NCBI GenBank assembly: GCA_039714535.1
Contig: JBDLJC010000047.1
Coordinates: 1 to 27,777, forward strand
Direction: 5' to 3'
From: JAGXFP01 sp039714535
GTDB taxonomy: Bacteria; Desulfobacterota; Desulfobulbia; Desulfobulbales; JAGXFP01
DNA: 27,777 nt
Numbering within the stretch: position 1 is the first letter of the stretch; the number at the start of each line of letters is the position of its first letter. The position numbers and the translations under genes are program-made. The notes beneath the pieces are model-generated. The model was given only the letters and a program-made list of their open reading frames with translations, was not told the DNA's origin and made no database searches. This document shows, piece after piece, positions 7,008-13,121 of the stretch.

Positions 7008-7195
7008 GGCGTCGCGAAAACTCCGATCTTCTGCGTCGTAGGACTCTGGCGGATGCTCGACATACTAAAGTATGCACCAACGGGCATTCGAAGTCTCCGC
7101 TTATCTGCTTCGCGGCACCTTCGTCTCCGTTAGATCACTACTCCTTGCACCCCATGGGCACTTCCTGCGGGGCGTATCTCGAATTTTTTGCTTAG
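7008..7195. repeat. repeat-like intergenic element, copy A
   Basis: This GC-rich non-coding block starts at GGCGTCGCGAAAA and ends near TTTTTTGCTTAGCC. It contains a small perfect dyad CATACT-AA-AGTATG (7061-7074). The left 27 bases match about 21 of 27 positions of a block upstream of alaS (copy B, about 16808-16834), and both copies share CTCGA downstream and a GCTTAGC/GCTAAGC motif near the right end. It begins 9 bases before the trhP start codon. The resemblance was found by eye; boundaries are approximate. Confidence 0.4.
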
Positions 7196-7319
7196 CCACC
7201 TCTAGACTTTTTGCGAGTTAATCAGTAGTTGTTAAATTAATTGTTGGGAGAAGGTGACTATCTTACTCGTGGCCTTATGGTTATGGCAATATTTCGTTTT
7301 GATCAGGTTTGAATAGAAG
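7196..7319. other. leader region upstream of mnmA
   Basis: The 124 bases after copy A hold no gene. There is a GGGAGAAGG motif near 7244-7252 but no start codon at a suitable distance, and only weak promoter-like sequences. Confidence 0.3.
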
Positions 7320-8390
7320 ATGACCCAGAAAAAAGTGGCGGTGGCCATGAGCGGCGGGGTGGACAGTTCGGTAACTGCTGCCCTTCTCAAAAAACAGGGC
7401 TATCAGGTCCAGGGTGTTTTTATGACCCTGGCCCAACCCGATATTGAAGCTCAAGTGGCTCGGGTCCGGGCCATGGCCGACCGGCTGGAGGTTGAACTTA
7501 CCGTCATCGATCTGCATCAGGAGTTTTCCGATCTGGTTCTGGATTATTTTCGGGACAGTTATTTTCGGGGCCTGACCCCCAATCCCTGTGTGGTCTGTAA
7601 CCGTCACATCAAGTTCGGTCTCTTCATGGATAAGGCCCTGGCCGGTGGCGCTGAATTTCTGGCTACCGGGCATTATGTTCGTCTTTATCGCAGTGATGGT
7701 GGTCTGTATCATCTGCTCAAGGGCAATGATCCGGCCAAGGATCAATCTTATTTTCTCTGTCAGTTGCAACAGCAACAGCTGGCTAAGGCCAGGTTCCCCC
7801 TCGGTGAATATCGGAAGGACGAGGTCTACGAGTTGGCCGGGGAACTTGGTCTTGAGTTTAACCGCAGTGAAGAGAGCCAAGATGTCTGCTTCCTGCAAGA
7901 TCAGACGGTCGGCGATTTCCTTGCTGAAAGCGGCGCGATTGCTGATGATGCGGGGGTGGTTGTCACGGTCGCTGGGCGCCAGGTCGGGCAGCACCGAGGT
8001 ATTCACCGTTACACCGTCGGCCAGCGTCGTGGTCTGGGTATCCCCGATGCAACCCCCTGGTATGTGGTTGGCCTTGAAGCGGCAGGCAACCGGGTGGTGG
8101 TTGGCAAACAGCAGGATCTCTTTCGCTCCCGGCTGCATGTTGCGGAGCCGAACTGGCTGGCCGGTTATGGACCGGAGTTGCCGGCCGAGCTTGAGGTTAG
8201 AATTCGTTATCGCCATCAGCCGGTGGTTGCCCAGGTCGTTCAGGGCCAACAAGGCGGGCTTGATGTCCTCTTTGCTGAGCCGCAGCGGGCGATTTCTCCG
8301 GGCCAATTTGCAGCTTTTTATCGGAAAGAAGAGCTGTTGGGCGGTGGTCCGATCAGCAATTCTGGTATAGAAGTTCGGATGAGAGGCTAA
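7320..8390 (+). CDS. mnmA: tRNA-specific 2-thiouridylase MnmA
   Basis: MnmA thiolates C2 of the wobble uridine in tRNA Lys, Glu and Gln, using ATP to adenylate the base and a persulfide sulfur. The 356-residue product has the PP-loop SGGVDSS (11-17), a first catalytic cysteine in PNPCVVCN (C93), substrate segments GHYVR and KDQSYFL, and the second cysteine in SQDVCFL (C190). It is slightly shorter than the E. coli enzyme (368) because the segment after the PP-loop (GVFMTLAQPD) is compact. The ribosome site is weak (AGG or AGAAG upstream). It lies divergent from trhP, which acts on the same tRNA position. Confidence 0.96.
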   Translation: MTQKKVAVAMSGGVDSSVTAALLKKQGYQVQGVFMTLAQPDIEAQVARVRAMADRLEVELTVIDLHQEFSDLVLDYFRDSYFRGLTPNPCVVCNRHIKFGLFMDKALAGGAEFLATGHYVRLYRSDGGLYHLLKGNDPAKDQSYFLCQLQQQQLAKARFPLGEYRKDEVYELAGELGLEFNRSEESQDVCFLQDQTVGDFLAESGAIADDAGVVVTVAGRQVGQHRGIHRYTVGQRRGLGIPDATPWYVVGLEAAGNRVVVGKQQDLFRSRLHVAEPNWLAGYGPELPAELEVRIRYRHQPVVAQVVQGQQGGLDVLFAEPQRAISPGQFAAFYRKEELLGGGPISNSGIEVRMRG

Positions 8391-8587
8391 AGCAGTAAAG
8401 CAACAACGTCCCTTGTCTGCCCCTTCACCCCATCCCAAGGAGAAGACTATCTCTTGACAAGGGCCTTTTAATGGATGACCCCTTTATGAGCTTTTAGCCT
8501 AATCGCTGCATATCCTGATTTGATCCTGATATAAATTCCTGAGCAGACTTTTCAGTATGAGCTTGTTAGAATTAAGCTAAATACTAT
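8391..8587. other. gap after mnmA with a weak terminator-like inverted repeat
   Basis: CCCTTGTC (8410-8417) and GACAAGGG (8456-8463) form a perfect 8-bp repeat with a 38-base loop, followed by CCTTTT. It could be a poor terminator for mnmA. CTTGTTA (8562-8568) pairs with TAACAAG (8589-8595) across 20 bases and overlaps the -35 of the next promoter. No gene is visible. Confidence 0.35.
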
Positions 8588-8616
8588 TTAACAAGGACAA
8601 ATATAAAGGGTACAAT
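8588..8616 (+). promoter_or_regulatory. sigma-70 promoter of cytochrome c / glxA-like pair
   Basis: A -35 TTAACA (8588-8593, five of six) and a -10 TACAAT (8611-8616, five of six) are separated by 17 bases. The start would be near 8623, about 50 bases before the cytochrome start codon. Dyads overlap both boxes: TAACAAG of the 8562/8595 repeat and AGGGTA...TACCCT. Confidence 0.6.
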
Positions 8617-8625
8617 CAATACCCT
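8607..8625. promoter_or_regulatory. candidate operator over the -10 and start site
   Basis: AGGGTA (8607-8612) and TACCCT (8620-8625) are perfect 6-bp arms around a 7-base centre. The dyad covers the whole -10 box and the predicted transcription start, the position expected of a repressor site. The binding protein is unknown; the GlxA-type regulator two genes down is a candidate. Confidence 0.45.
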
Positions 8626-8673
8626 AAACTTATAGAAAGATATTTCTTAAATCTTAGCCAAGAGGACAGCAAC

Positions 8674-9078
8674 TTGAAAAGATTAAGTTTAACCGTAATC
8701 CCCTTATTGGTTGTGGCGCTTGCCTTTGTCGCAAAATCCGAGGCGCGGCCTGAATTGCGGCTCGATGAAAACACCCAGAGCTGCAGGAACCTCAAGGATG
8801 GCGAACTCGAGTGGGACAGCAGGGGCTATGGTGAAGGGGGTAAGGTCTTCAGGGAATTATGCAAAAGTTGCCATTCCAATGGGAACGATAAAGGCGCCCC
8901 GTTCCTCTGGGCCGAATCAAAGACGTCCAAGGCCTGGAACAGGGTCTTCACCCAAAAATATCCTGAATGTGCAAAAAACGGCTCATGGAAAAGTGCAAGC
9001 GCCGAGCAACTCCTCAAGGTAAACGACTACCTCTACCGATTTTCGCAGGACAGTACGTCTCCTTTCGACAATTGCTGA
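8674..9078 (+). CDS. secreted monohaem c-type cytochrome
   Basis: The 134-residue protein has a cleavable signal peptide (about 1-24, ending KSEA) and one haem c site CKSCH (63-67), so it should be a periplasmic electron-transfer or haem-sensing protein. The mature part has further cysteines at 37, 99 and 134 but no methionine and no histidine besides the haem one. A standard His/Met or His/His iron is therefore impossible; the sixth ligand must be Lys, Asn or another side chain, a second subunit, or open. The start is a TTG with AGAGGA (8661-8666) seven bases upstream. The regulator gene follows after 62 bases. Family: short cytochrome c of Desulfobacterota type; partner unknown. Confidence 0.88.
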   Translation: MKRLSLTVIPLLVVALAFVAKSEARPELRLDENTQSCRNLKDGELEWDSRGYGEGGKVFRELCKSCHSNGNDKGAPFLWAESKTSKAWNRVFTQKYPECAKNGSWKSASAEQLLKVNDYLYRFSQDSTSPFDNC

Positions 9079-9090
9079 CGCTGAGCATCA

Positions 9091-9107
9091 TCTCCCAGTT
9101 TGGGAGA
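9091..9107. repeat. intercistronic perfect hairpin
   Basis: TCTCCCA (9091-9097), loop GTT, TGGGAGA (9101-9107) form a perfect 7-bp stem between the cytochrome and regulator genes. No T-run follows, so it is more likely an operator or an mRNA-stability hairpin than a terminator. Confidence 0.5.
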
Positions 9108-9140
9108 AATCAAGACTACTCAGAGAGGAGTTGGGTGTAG

Positions 9141-10127
9141 ATGAAAAAAATTACCATACTGACTTTCGATAGTGCAGCGGCGACAACTGCAACTGCCCCC
9201 ATGGATGTTTTTCTGTTTGCCGGCAGTTTATACAACACATCAAACGGAAAAGAAATAACCCCATTTTTCGAAGTCGAGGTTGTCACTCCAGACGGCAAAC
9301 CGGCAATCTGTTCTAACAATTTATCTATTACTCCCCATCGATCTTTTGAAGAAGTTGAAAAAACGGACCTGATCCTGATTTCGGCCATCTGGGACATTGA
9401 AACAACACTTTCGAAACATAAAAAATCCATTGCCACGCTCATAGAACACTATGAGCGTGGGACAAATTTAGGGGGGCTTTGCACCGGGGCTATGATTTTG
9501 GCGGAAACGGGCCTTCTGGATGGAAAAGATGCAACCACCCATTGGAGCGTTACTGATGTTTTCCGGCAACTCTATCCCAAAGTACTCCTGAAGCCCGAAA
9601 GGCTTTTCACCGATGCGGGGGACTTGTTCTGTTCGGGTGGCTTTAATGCCTGTATCGATTTGTCTCTTTATCTTATTGAAAGATATCTTGGTTGTGAAAT
9701 AGCTGCGCAAACAGCAAAGGCAATGATCTTTGATATAGGTCGTGTTTCACAGACACCTTACACATGCTTCAACGTCCAAAGGAACCACAATGACAAGTCT
9801 ATTCTTGAAAGCCAGAGGCAGATTGAAGAAAAATTCAACGAGAACATAAATGTAGAAATATTGGCGCAGGAAAACGGCATGAGCCGAAGGACTTTCGAAC
9901 GGCGTTTCAAGAATGCTACAGGTGATACGCCATTAATGTATCTTCAGAGAACCAGAGTGGAAGAAGCGAAGAAAATTTTGGAAACAAAAGATAAAAGTTT
10001 TGATGAAATCTGTTATCACGTTGGTTACGAAGACAGCAGTTTTTTTAGAAAGATTTTTACCAAACATGCAGGACTGCGTCCCGGTGAATATAGAAAAAGG
10101 TTTCAACGATCTTGGGACTTTCGTTAG
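9141..10127 (+). CDS. GlxA-type AraC-family regulator (DJ-1/PfpI-like domain plus HTH)
   Basis: The 328-residue protein joins a DJ-1/PfpI-like amidotransferase-fold domain (about 3-195) to a C-terminal AraC double helix-turn-helix (about 225-325; MSRRTFERRFK, then GYEDSSFFRKIF and GLRPGEYRKRF). The elbow cysteine (GGLCTGA, C114) and a histidine in ATTHW (H134) are kept, so the N-domain could bind or modify a small ligand. In the family such proteins are transcription regulators, for example of nitrogen-compound or one-carbon genes; the ligand here is unknown. GAGGAG lies about ten bases before the ATG. The gene follows the cytochrome in probable operon with it and may act on the dyads at 8562-8625. 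Coding bases 9433-9460 form a perfect 12-bp hairpin. Confidence 0.92.
   Translation: MKKITILTFDSAAATTATAPMDVFLFAGSLYNTSNGKEITPFFEVEVVTPDGKPAICSNNLSITPHRSFEEVEKTDLILISAIWDIETTLSKHKKSIATLIEHYERGTNLGGLCTGAMILAETGLLDGKDATTHWSVTDVFRQLYPKVLLKPERLFTDAGDLFCSGGFNACIDLSLYLIERYLGCEIAAQTAKAMIFDIGRVSQTPYTCFNVQRNHNDKSILESQRQIEEKFNENINVEILAQENGMSRRTFERRFKNATGDTPLMYLQRTRVEEAKKILETKDKSFDEICYHVGYEDSSFFRKIFTKHAGLRPGEYRKRFQRSWDFR
9433..9460. repeat. perfect 12-bp inverted repeat inside the regulator gene
   Basis: CCACGCTCATAG (9433-9444), loop AACA, CTATGAGCGTGG (9449-9460) pair without mismatch. It encodes part of residues 98-107 of the GlxA-type protein. No T-run follows. Confidence 0.7.
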
Positions 10128-10207
10128 TAACGGGGGATCTTTTCTGTCTCACCGCTAACAGGCAGATCTTAAAAAGAGAAAAAAGGGACTGTTCAAAAAG
10201 CAGAAAA

Positions 10208-10243
10208 AACCGTCCTCTCAGGGTTGGACCTGAGAGGACGGTT
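10208..10243 (-). terminator. rho-independent terminator for the porin gene (minus)
   Basis: AACCGTCCTCTCAGG (10208-10222) and CCTGAGAGGACGGTT (10229-10243) are a perfect 15-bp stem with a six-base loop. The T-run exists only on the minus strand (A-run 10204-10209), so it ends minus-strand transcripts, about 134 bases after the porin stop. Confidence 0.8.
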
Positions 10244-10336
10244 AGAGTAACCGATCAGCTGAAGCAATTTGTGTAAGATGGCTCGAAATTTTTTCTGATC
10301 GGGGAACTCTCGCGATAAAGAGATTGACTGCCATTG

Positions 10337-10375
10337 AAACCGCTTGGGATAGAGTATAATCCCAAGCGGTTTTTT
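10337..10375 (+). terminator. rho-independent terminator for the glxA-like gene (plus)
   Basis: AAACCGCTTGGGAT (10337-10350) pairs perfectly with ATCCCAAGCGGTTT (10359-10372) around an eight-base loop, with a T-run 10370-10375. It ends plus-strand transcripts from the regulator gene. It touches the stop codon of the convergent porin gene (10377-10379). Confidence 0.85.
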
Positions 10376-10376
10376 G

Positions 10377-12293
10377 TTAGAAGCTCGCCTCAAGGGTCAG
10401 GTATACCTGATCCATTGATTCAATGGGGGCGTAAAACTGGGCAGAGAGCGGATCGTTCTGGATATCTTCGATCTTGGTCGGAGTGCCGAGCCACATGCCG
10501 CTGTATGTGTAGTTGTAGTCATAATGCTGGTAGCCCAAGCGGATAAAGGCTTTGCCGTACTTGGAGATGGCATCACCTGCAGGGATGTCGTAGATGCCGT
10601 AAACCTCATAGACATTACCGCGGGTTGCCAGCTTGCTGGAATACATATCATCATGGCCAGGAGTAAAGGGCAGCCAGTTTTTGGTGCCGTGGTTGTATTC
10701 AGCACCGATCTTGAGGCCGAGATCGGGCATGTCGTAGCGTGCGCCAACAAAGAGGTTATAGCCGTTCTTGGCTTCCGGAGGAGCCCAGAAATCGCCTAGC
10801 AGAGTTATGCCCATCTCGTCTGTGGCCTTGGCATCTGTACGACTCCATCCACCCGTTACAAAATAGTTCAGGTTCTGGTATCTATCCATGTACACTGCGG
10901 CGGTCTGGAAGATATTACCCATGTTTATTCGGTCGAGGTACTGATTGTCCGTGGAACCGGTGTACATTTCTTCTTGGGCCAACTCAAGCGGGTTAGGGAA
11001 ATAGGTGTCGCCCGGCACGTTGAAGATGCCGAAGGCGCCGAATGACTGGATGTTAAAGAACCGGTTGCCCTTTTTGTAGACATCCCAGTTGATCCCGGCA
11101 AAGTCAACATCGCTCATCCCGGTATTCTCGGGATTTGGGCCAGCCTCGAAACCACGCCCGTAACAGAAGCGTATTCGGCCAGGGGCATCGGTCAGGCTAC
11201 CCAGATTTTCATAGGCATAGCCTAGGGAGATCCCATCAAACGGGTAGTCCATGTAGGCTATCGTGGTGGCCATCCGCCCTCCGCTGTTCATGCGCAGATG
11301 GTTGGGCGGACCATCGGTGGTGGGCCGACGACCGATGGAAAACCATACCGGCGCGCCGCCGATATTGTTCCAGTTCATGAAGGCCCGGTCAAGGAGCAGC
11401 TTGTTGTCTCCGGGCTGACGGCCTGTGGTGCCATCAAAGGAGCGGGAGTTCAGGAAGTAGGGGCTGTCGGTATTATGAACGCCGTCCAGATCCTGCTCCG
11501 GGGTGGGGGAGTCCTGCATGCCCCAAGCCTTGTAGCCCACGATACGGGCCTTGATCTCGACATCCTCAGTGGCCTTGACGCGTAGGTTTAAGCGGAGCCG
11601 GGTTGTCCACTGGGTATCGTTGTCATAGGTGGCTGCAGGGGTGGGATTATAACCCATGGCTGCAAAAACAGCCTTTCTATCTGTAGCAGACAGGGTTTTC
11701 ATAAAGTCGGTGAGACTAGGAATGTTTGTGAATGTCGGGGATACGGCACCAATCGGGGCGGTACCGAAACCACCAAGCGCTGCACCAAGGGGGGACGTCA
11801 TCACTGCGGCCATAATACGCTGCCCTGCCGCGAGTTCGTTAGCCGAAAGGGTGGTTACGCCATCGGCTAGTGTAGTCGTGCCATTCCAGTCGCCCATAAA
11901 GGTGTTAACATCTGCTGCGGGATTGTTAGCAACATAACGATCCATCACCGTGCCAAAACCGACAAAATCTTGCACACCAGTGCCAACATCCGTGGCCTTA
12001 TAGTAGGTCGCGGTGTCTGCGGTGTGAAAATCTATTCTGTTCCGTATATCGCCGGACCACTGAAAGCGGGAGGCCAGACCCCATTCTTCAGATTCTTCTT
12101 CAAATGAGGTTATTGTTTCTTTTTGTTCCTCCATCTGAGCGTGAAGTTCTGTAATCTGTTTTTGAAAATCGCGGGTCAGTTGCTCAATTTTGGCGTCAAG
12201 CTCAGTGTTACTCACGCCTCCAGCCCCCGCATGAGCGGCAACTGGTATGGCGAGAATTGCCGCTATGGCAAGAGTCGAGATTTTTTTGACCAT
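10377..12293 (-). CDS. DUF3373-type outer-membrane porin
   Basis: The 638-residue protein has a signal peptide (1-22, ending AHA), a coiled coil (about 28-66) that may anchor to peptidoglycan or trimerise, and a long beta-rich region ending in phenylalanine (LEASF), the usual outer-membrane barrel signal. Conserved stretches such as LRLNLRVKATEDVEIKA, DRAFMNWNNIGG and WFSIGRRPTTDGPP are typical of DUF3373 proteins of Desulfobacterota and Campylobacterota. Transport substrate is unknown. The ATG at 12293-12291 has AAGGAG and AAGGA motifs just upstream. Residues about 90-225 (low complexity, Ala/Thr/Gly-rich) may be an insertion in a surface loop. It converges on the GlxA-type gene and has its own promoter with an activator-like dyad. 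Confidence 0.88.
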   Translation of the reverse strand: MVKKISTLAIAAILAIPVAAHAGAGGVSNTELDAKIEQLTRDFQKQITELHAQMEEQKETITSFEEESEEWGLASRFQWSGDIRNRIDFHTADTATYYKATDVGTGVQDFVGFGTVMDRYVANNPAADVNTFMGDWNGTTTLADGVTTLSANELAAGQRIMAAVMTSPLGAALGGFGTAPIGAVSPTFTNIPSLTDFMKTLSATDRKAVFAAMGYNPTPAATYDNDTQWTTRLRLNLRVKATEDVEIKARIVGYKAWGMQDSPTPEQDLDGVHNTDSPYFLNSRSFDGTTGRQPGDNKLLLDRAFMNWNNIGGAPVWFSIGRRPTTDGPPNHLRMNSGGRMATTIAYMDYPFDGISLGYAYENLGSLTDAPGRIRFCYGRGFEAGPNPENTGMSDVDFAGINWDVYKKGNRFFNIQSFGAFGIFNVPGDTYFPNPLELAQEEMYTGSTDNQYLDRINMGNIFQTAAVYMDRYQNLNYFVTGGWSRTDAKATDEMGITLLGDFWAPPEAKNGYNLFVGARYDMPDLGLKIGAEYNHGTKNWLPFTPGHDDMYSSKLATRGNVYEVYGIYDIPAGDAISKYGKAFIRLGYQHYDYNYTYSGMWLGTPTKIEDIQNDPLSAQFYAPIESMDQVYLTLEASF

Positions 12294-12410
12294 CTTCCTT
12301 CTCCTTTTCTTGTTCTTTGTGGTGATGAATCAGCCTCAATGAAATCGAACTGTCCTTGTGAGAATTTTTATGATGTTTGTATTGTGTCCCCCATGGGTTC
12401 AATGGGTTCA

Positions 12411-12439
12411 AATATAGCTATTTGTAATGTTCTATCCAA
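12411..12439 (-). promoter_or_regulatory. sigma-70 promoter of the porin gene
   Basis: On the minus strand a -35 TTGGAT (complement of 12434-12439) and a -10 TATATT (complement of 12411-12416) are exactly 17 bases apart. The start would be near 12404, leaving a leader of about 110 bases. Confidence 0.55.
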
Positions 12440-12456
12440 GTGTCAGATGCGACACT
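12439..12456. promoter_or_regulatory. CRP-like dyad at -43 of the porin promoter
   Basis: AGTGTC (12439-12444) and GACACT (12451-12456) are perfect 6-bp arms around six bases, the same arm spacing as CRP-family sites (TGTGA-N6-TCACA) but with different bases. Its centre lies about 43 bases upstream of the predicted start and it touches the -35, as class II activator sites do. A shorter dyad CGGTG-A-CACCG lies at 12510-12520. Confidence 0.5.
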
Positions 12457-12742
12457 ATGCGGGGTGATTCCGCCACATGCAAACAAAGGAGGGCTTTCAA
12501 ACATAAACCCGGTGACACCGCAGAATGGCGCTAGTTTAAAATACACGCGAGGGGTCTTTGCTTGGCTCTTATCATCCCTTTTGCCCCGAATTAATCCAAC
12601 ATAAACAAAATTGTAATCTGCTATGATCAATGATCTGTGAACAAAAGGGCAAGATCTCTTCTGGCCTAGATGTCAGCTTGAGAATGGTTGTTTTTCGGCA
12701 GCACGGAATGATTCCAAAAGAATCGGAGGGCGACCAGAGACG
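12457..12742. other. non-coding region upstream of the porin gene
   Basis: No convincing gene is visible. Short open frames on both strands run through the terminator at 12743 and show no ribosome sites. GATCA-AT-GATC (12625-12635 area) is a minor dyad. The stretch may be degenerate sequence of the accessory block. Confidence 0.4.
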
Positions 12743-12785
12743 AAAAAAGGGTTTACAGCCAAAAAGAGCCGTAAACCCTTTTTTT
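12743..12785. terminator. bidirectional rho-independent terminator
   Basis: AAAAAAGGGTTTAC (12743-12756) pairs perfectly with GTAAACCCTTTTTT (12771-12784); the 14-base loop can form a small GC pair. A- and T-runs on both sides allow either direction. No gene ends directly before it on the plus strand; on the minus strand it follows the tRNA-like remnant at 12786-12822, as terminators follow tRNA genes. Confidence 0.8.
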
Positions 12786-12822
12786 GTGGCGCCGAGATCA
12801 GGAATCGAATCAGGGACACACT
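12786..12822 (-). pseudogene. possible decayed tRNA 3' end (tRNA-Phe-like)
   Basis: On the minus strand the sequence reads GTGTGTCCCTGATTCGATTC, then CTGATCTCGGCGCCA. This looks like the variable loop, T-arm, acceptor strand and CCA of a tRNA, with the TTCGATT T-loop intact and a terminator right behind. The T-stem no longer pairs and the matching 5' half (GCCGAGA and D-arm) is absent upstream, so no functional tRNA is possible. The closest match from memory is tRNA-Phe. It may be a remnant of an integration site or of a deleted tRNA gene. Confidence 0.35.
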
Positions 12823-13121
12823 GAGTTCCTCCTGATTTCACAGACAGCTGGTTAAATCAAGAAGCACAGTATGATCTTTGTGGCGGGTCGCAGCAACATC
12901 GCAATGAGCTACATGTTACCCAACTCTCTTTGCGGCGCAAATTCATAACGCTCGCTTCTCTTTGCGCTAAAAAATCCCTGTTCCATCCTGCTTGACTAAT
13001 TTCGCTAAACATATATTAATACAAAGTTCTGTTTTGTAGTTTTGCTTTTGAGTACTCGTAAAAAAGGGCTGGCTAAGTAAAAATTTAGCTGTGATGCCAT
13101 TAATTTTGAATTTTATTTTAT
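12823..13121. other. non-coding region upstream of mtaB
   Basis: No gene is visible in these 299 bases. CTCTTTGCGGCGC and CTCTTTGCGC (about 12926-12938 and 12958-12967) form a near direct repeat, and GCGCAAA (12935-12941) / TTTGCGC (12961-12967) an inverted one followed by TAAAAAA. A promoter candidate lies at 12992-13019. The last 100 bases are AT-rich. Confidence 0.4.
12992..13019 (+). promoter_or_regulatory. candidate sigma-70 promoter of mtaB-cinA-recA
   Basis: A -35 TTGACT (12992-12997, five of six) and a -10 TATTAA (13014-13019, four of six) are spaced by 16 bases. The start would be near 13026, giving a leader of about 96 bases. Confidence 0.35.

Noticed and set aside
7261..7312. 11-codon leader peptide before mnmA
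   Set aside because: The only GGAGAAGG motif is about 25 bases from the ATG, too far, and no attenuator structure is visible.
10193..10393. 66-codon minus frame in the convergent gap
   Set aside because: It runs through both terminator hairpins and overlaps the porin stop; no ribosome site. A worn gene fragment cannot be excluded.
12630..12824. 64-codon plus frame upstream of mtaB
   Set aside because: It reads straight through the terminator stem at 12743-12785.
12786..12880. Complete tRNA gene on the minus strand
   Set aside because: No 5' acceptor strand, D-arm or anticodon arm at the right distance and an unpaired T-stem; only a 3' remnant is plausible.
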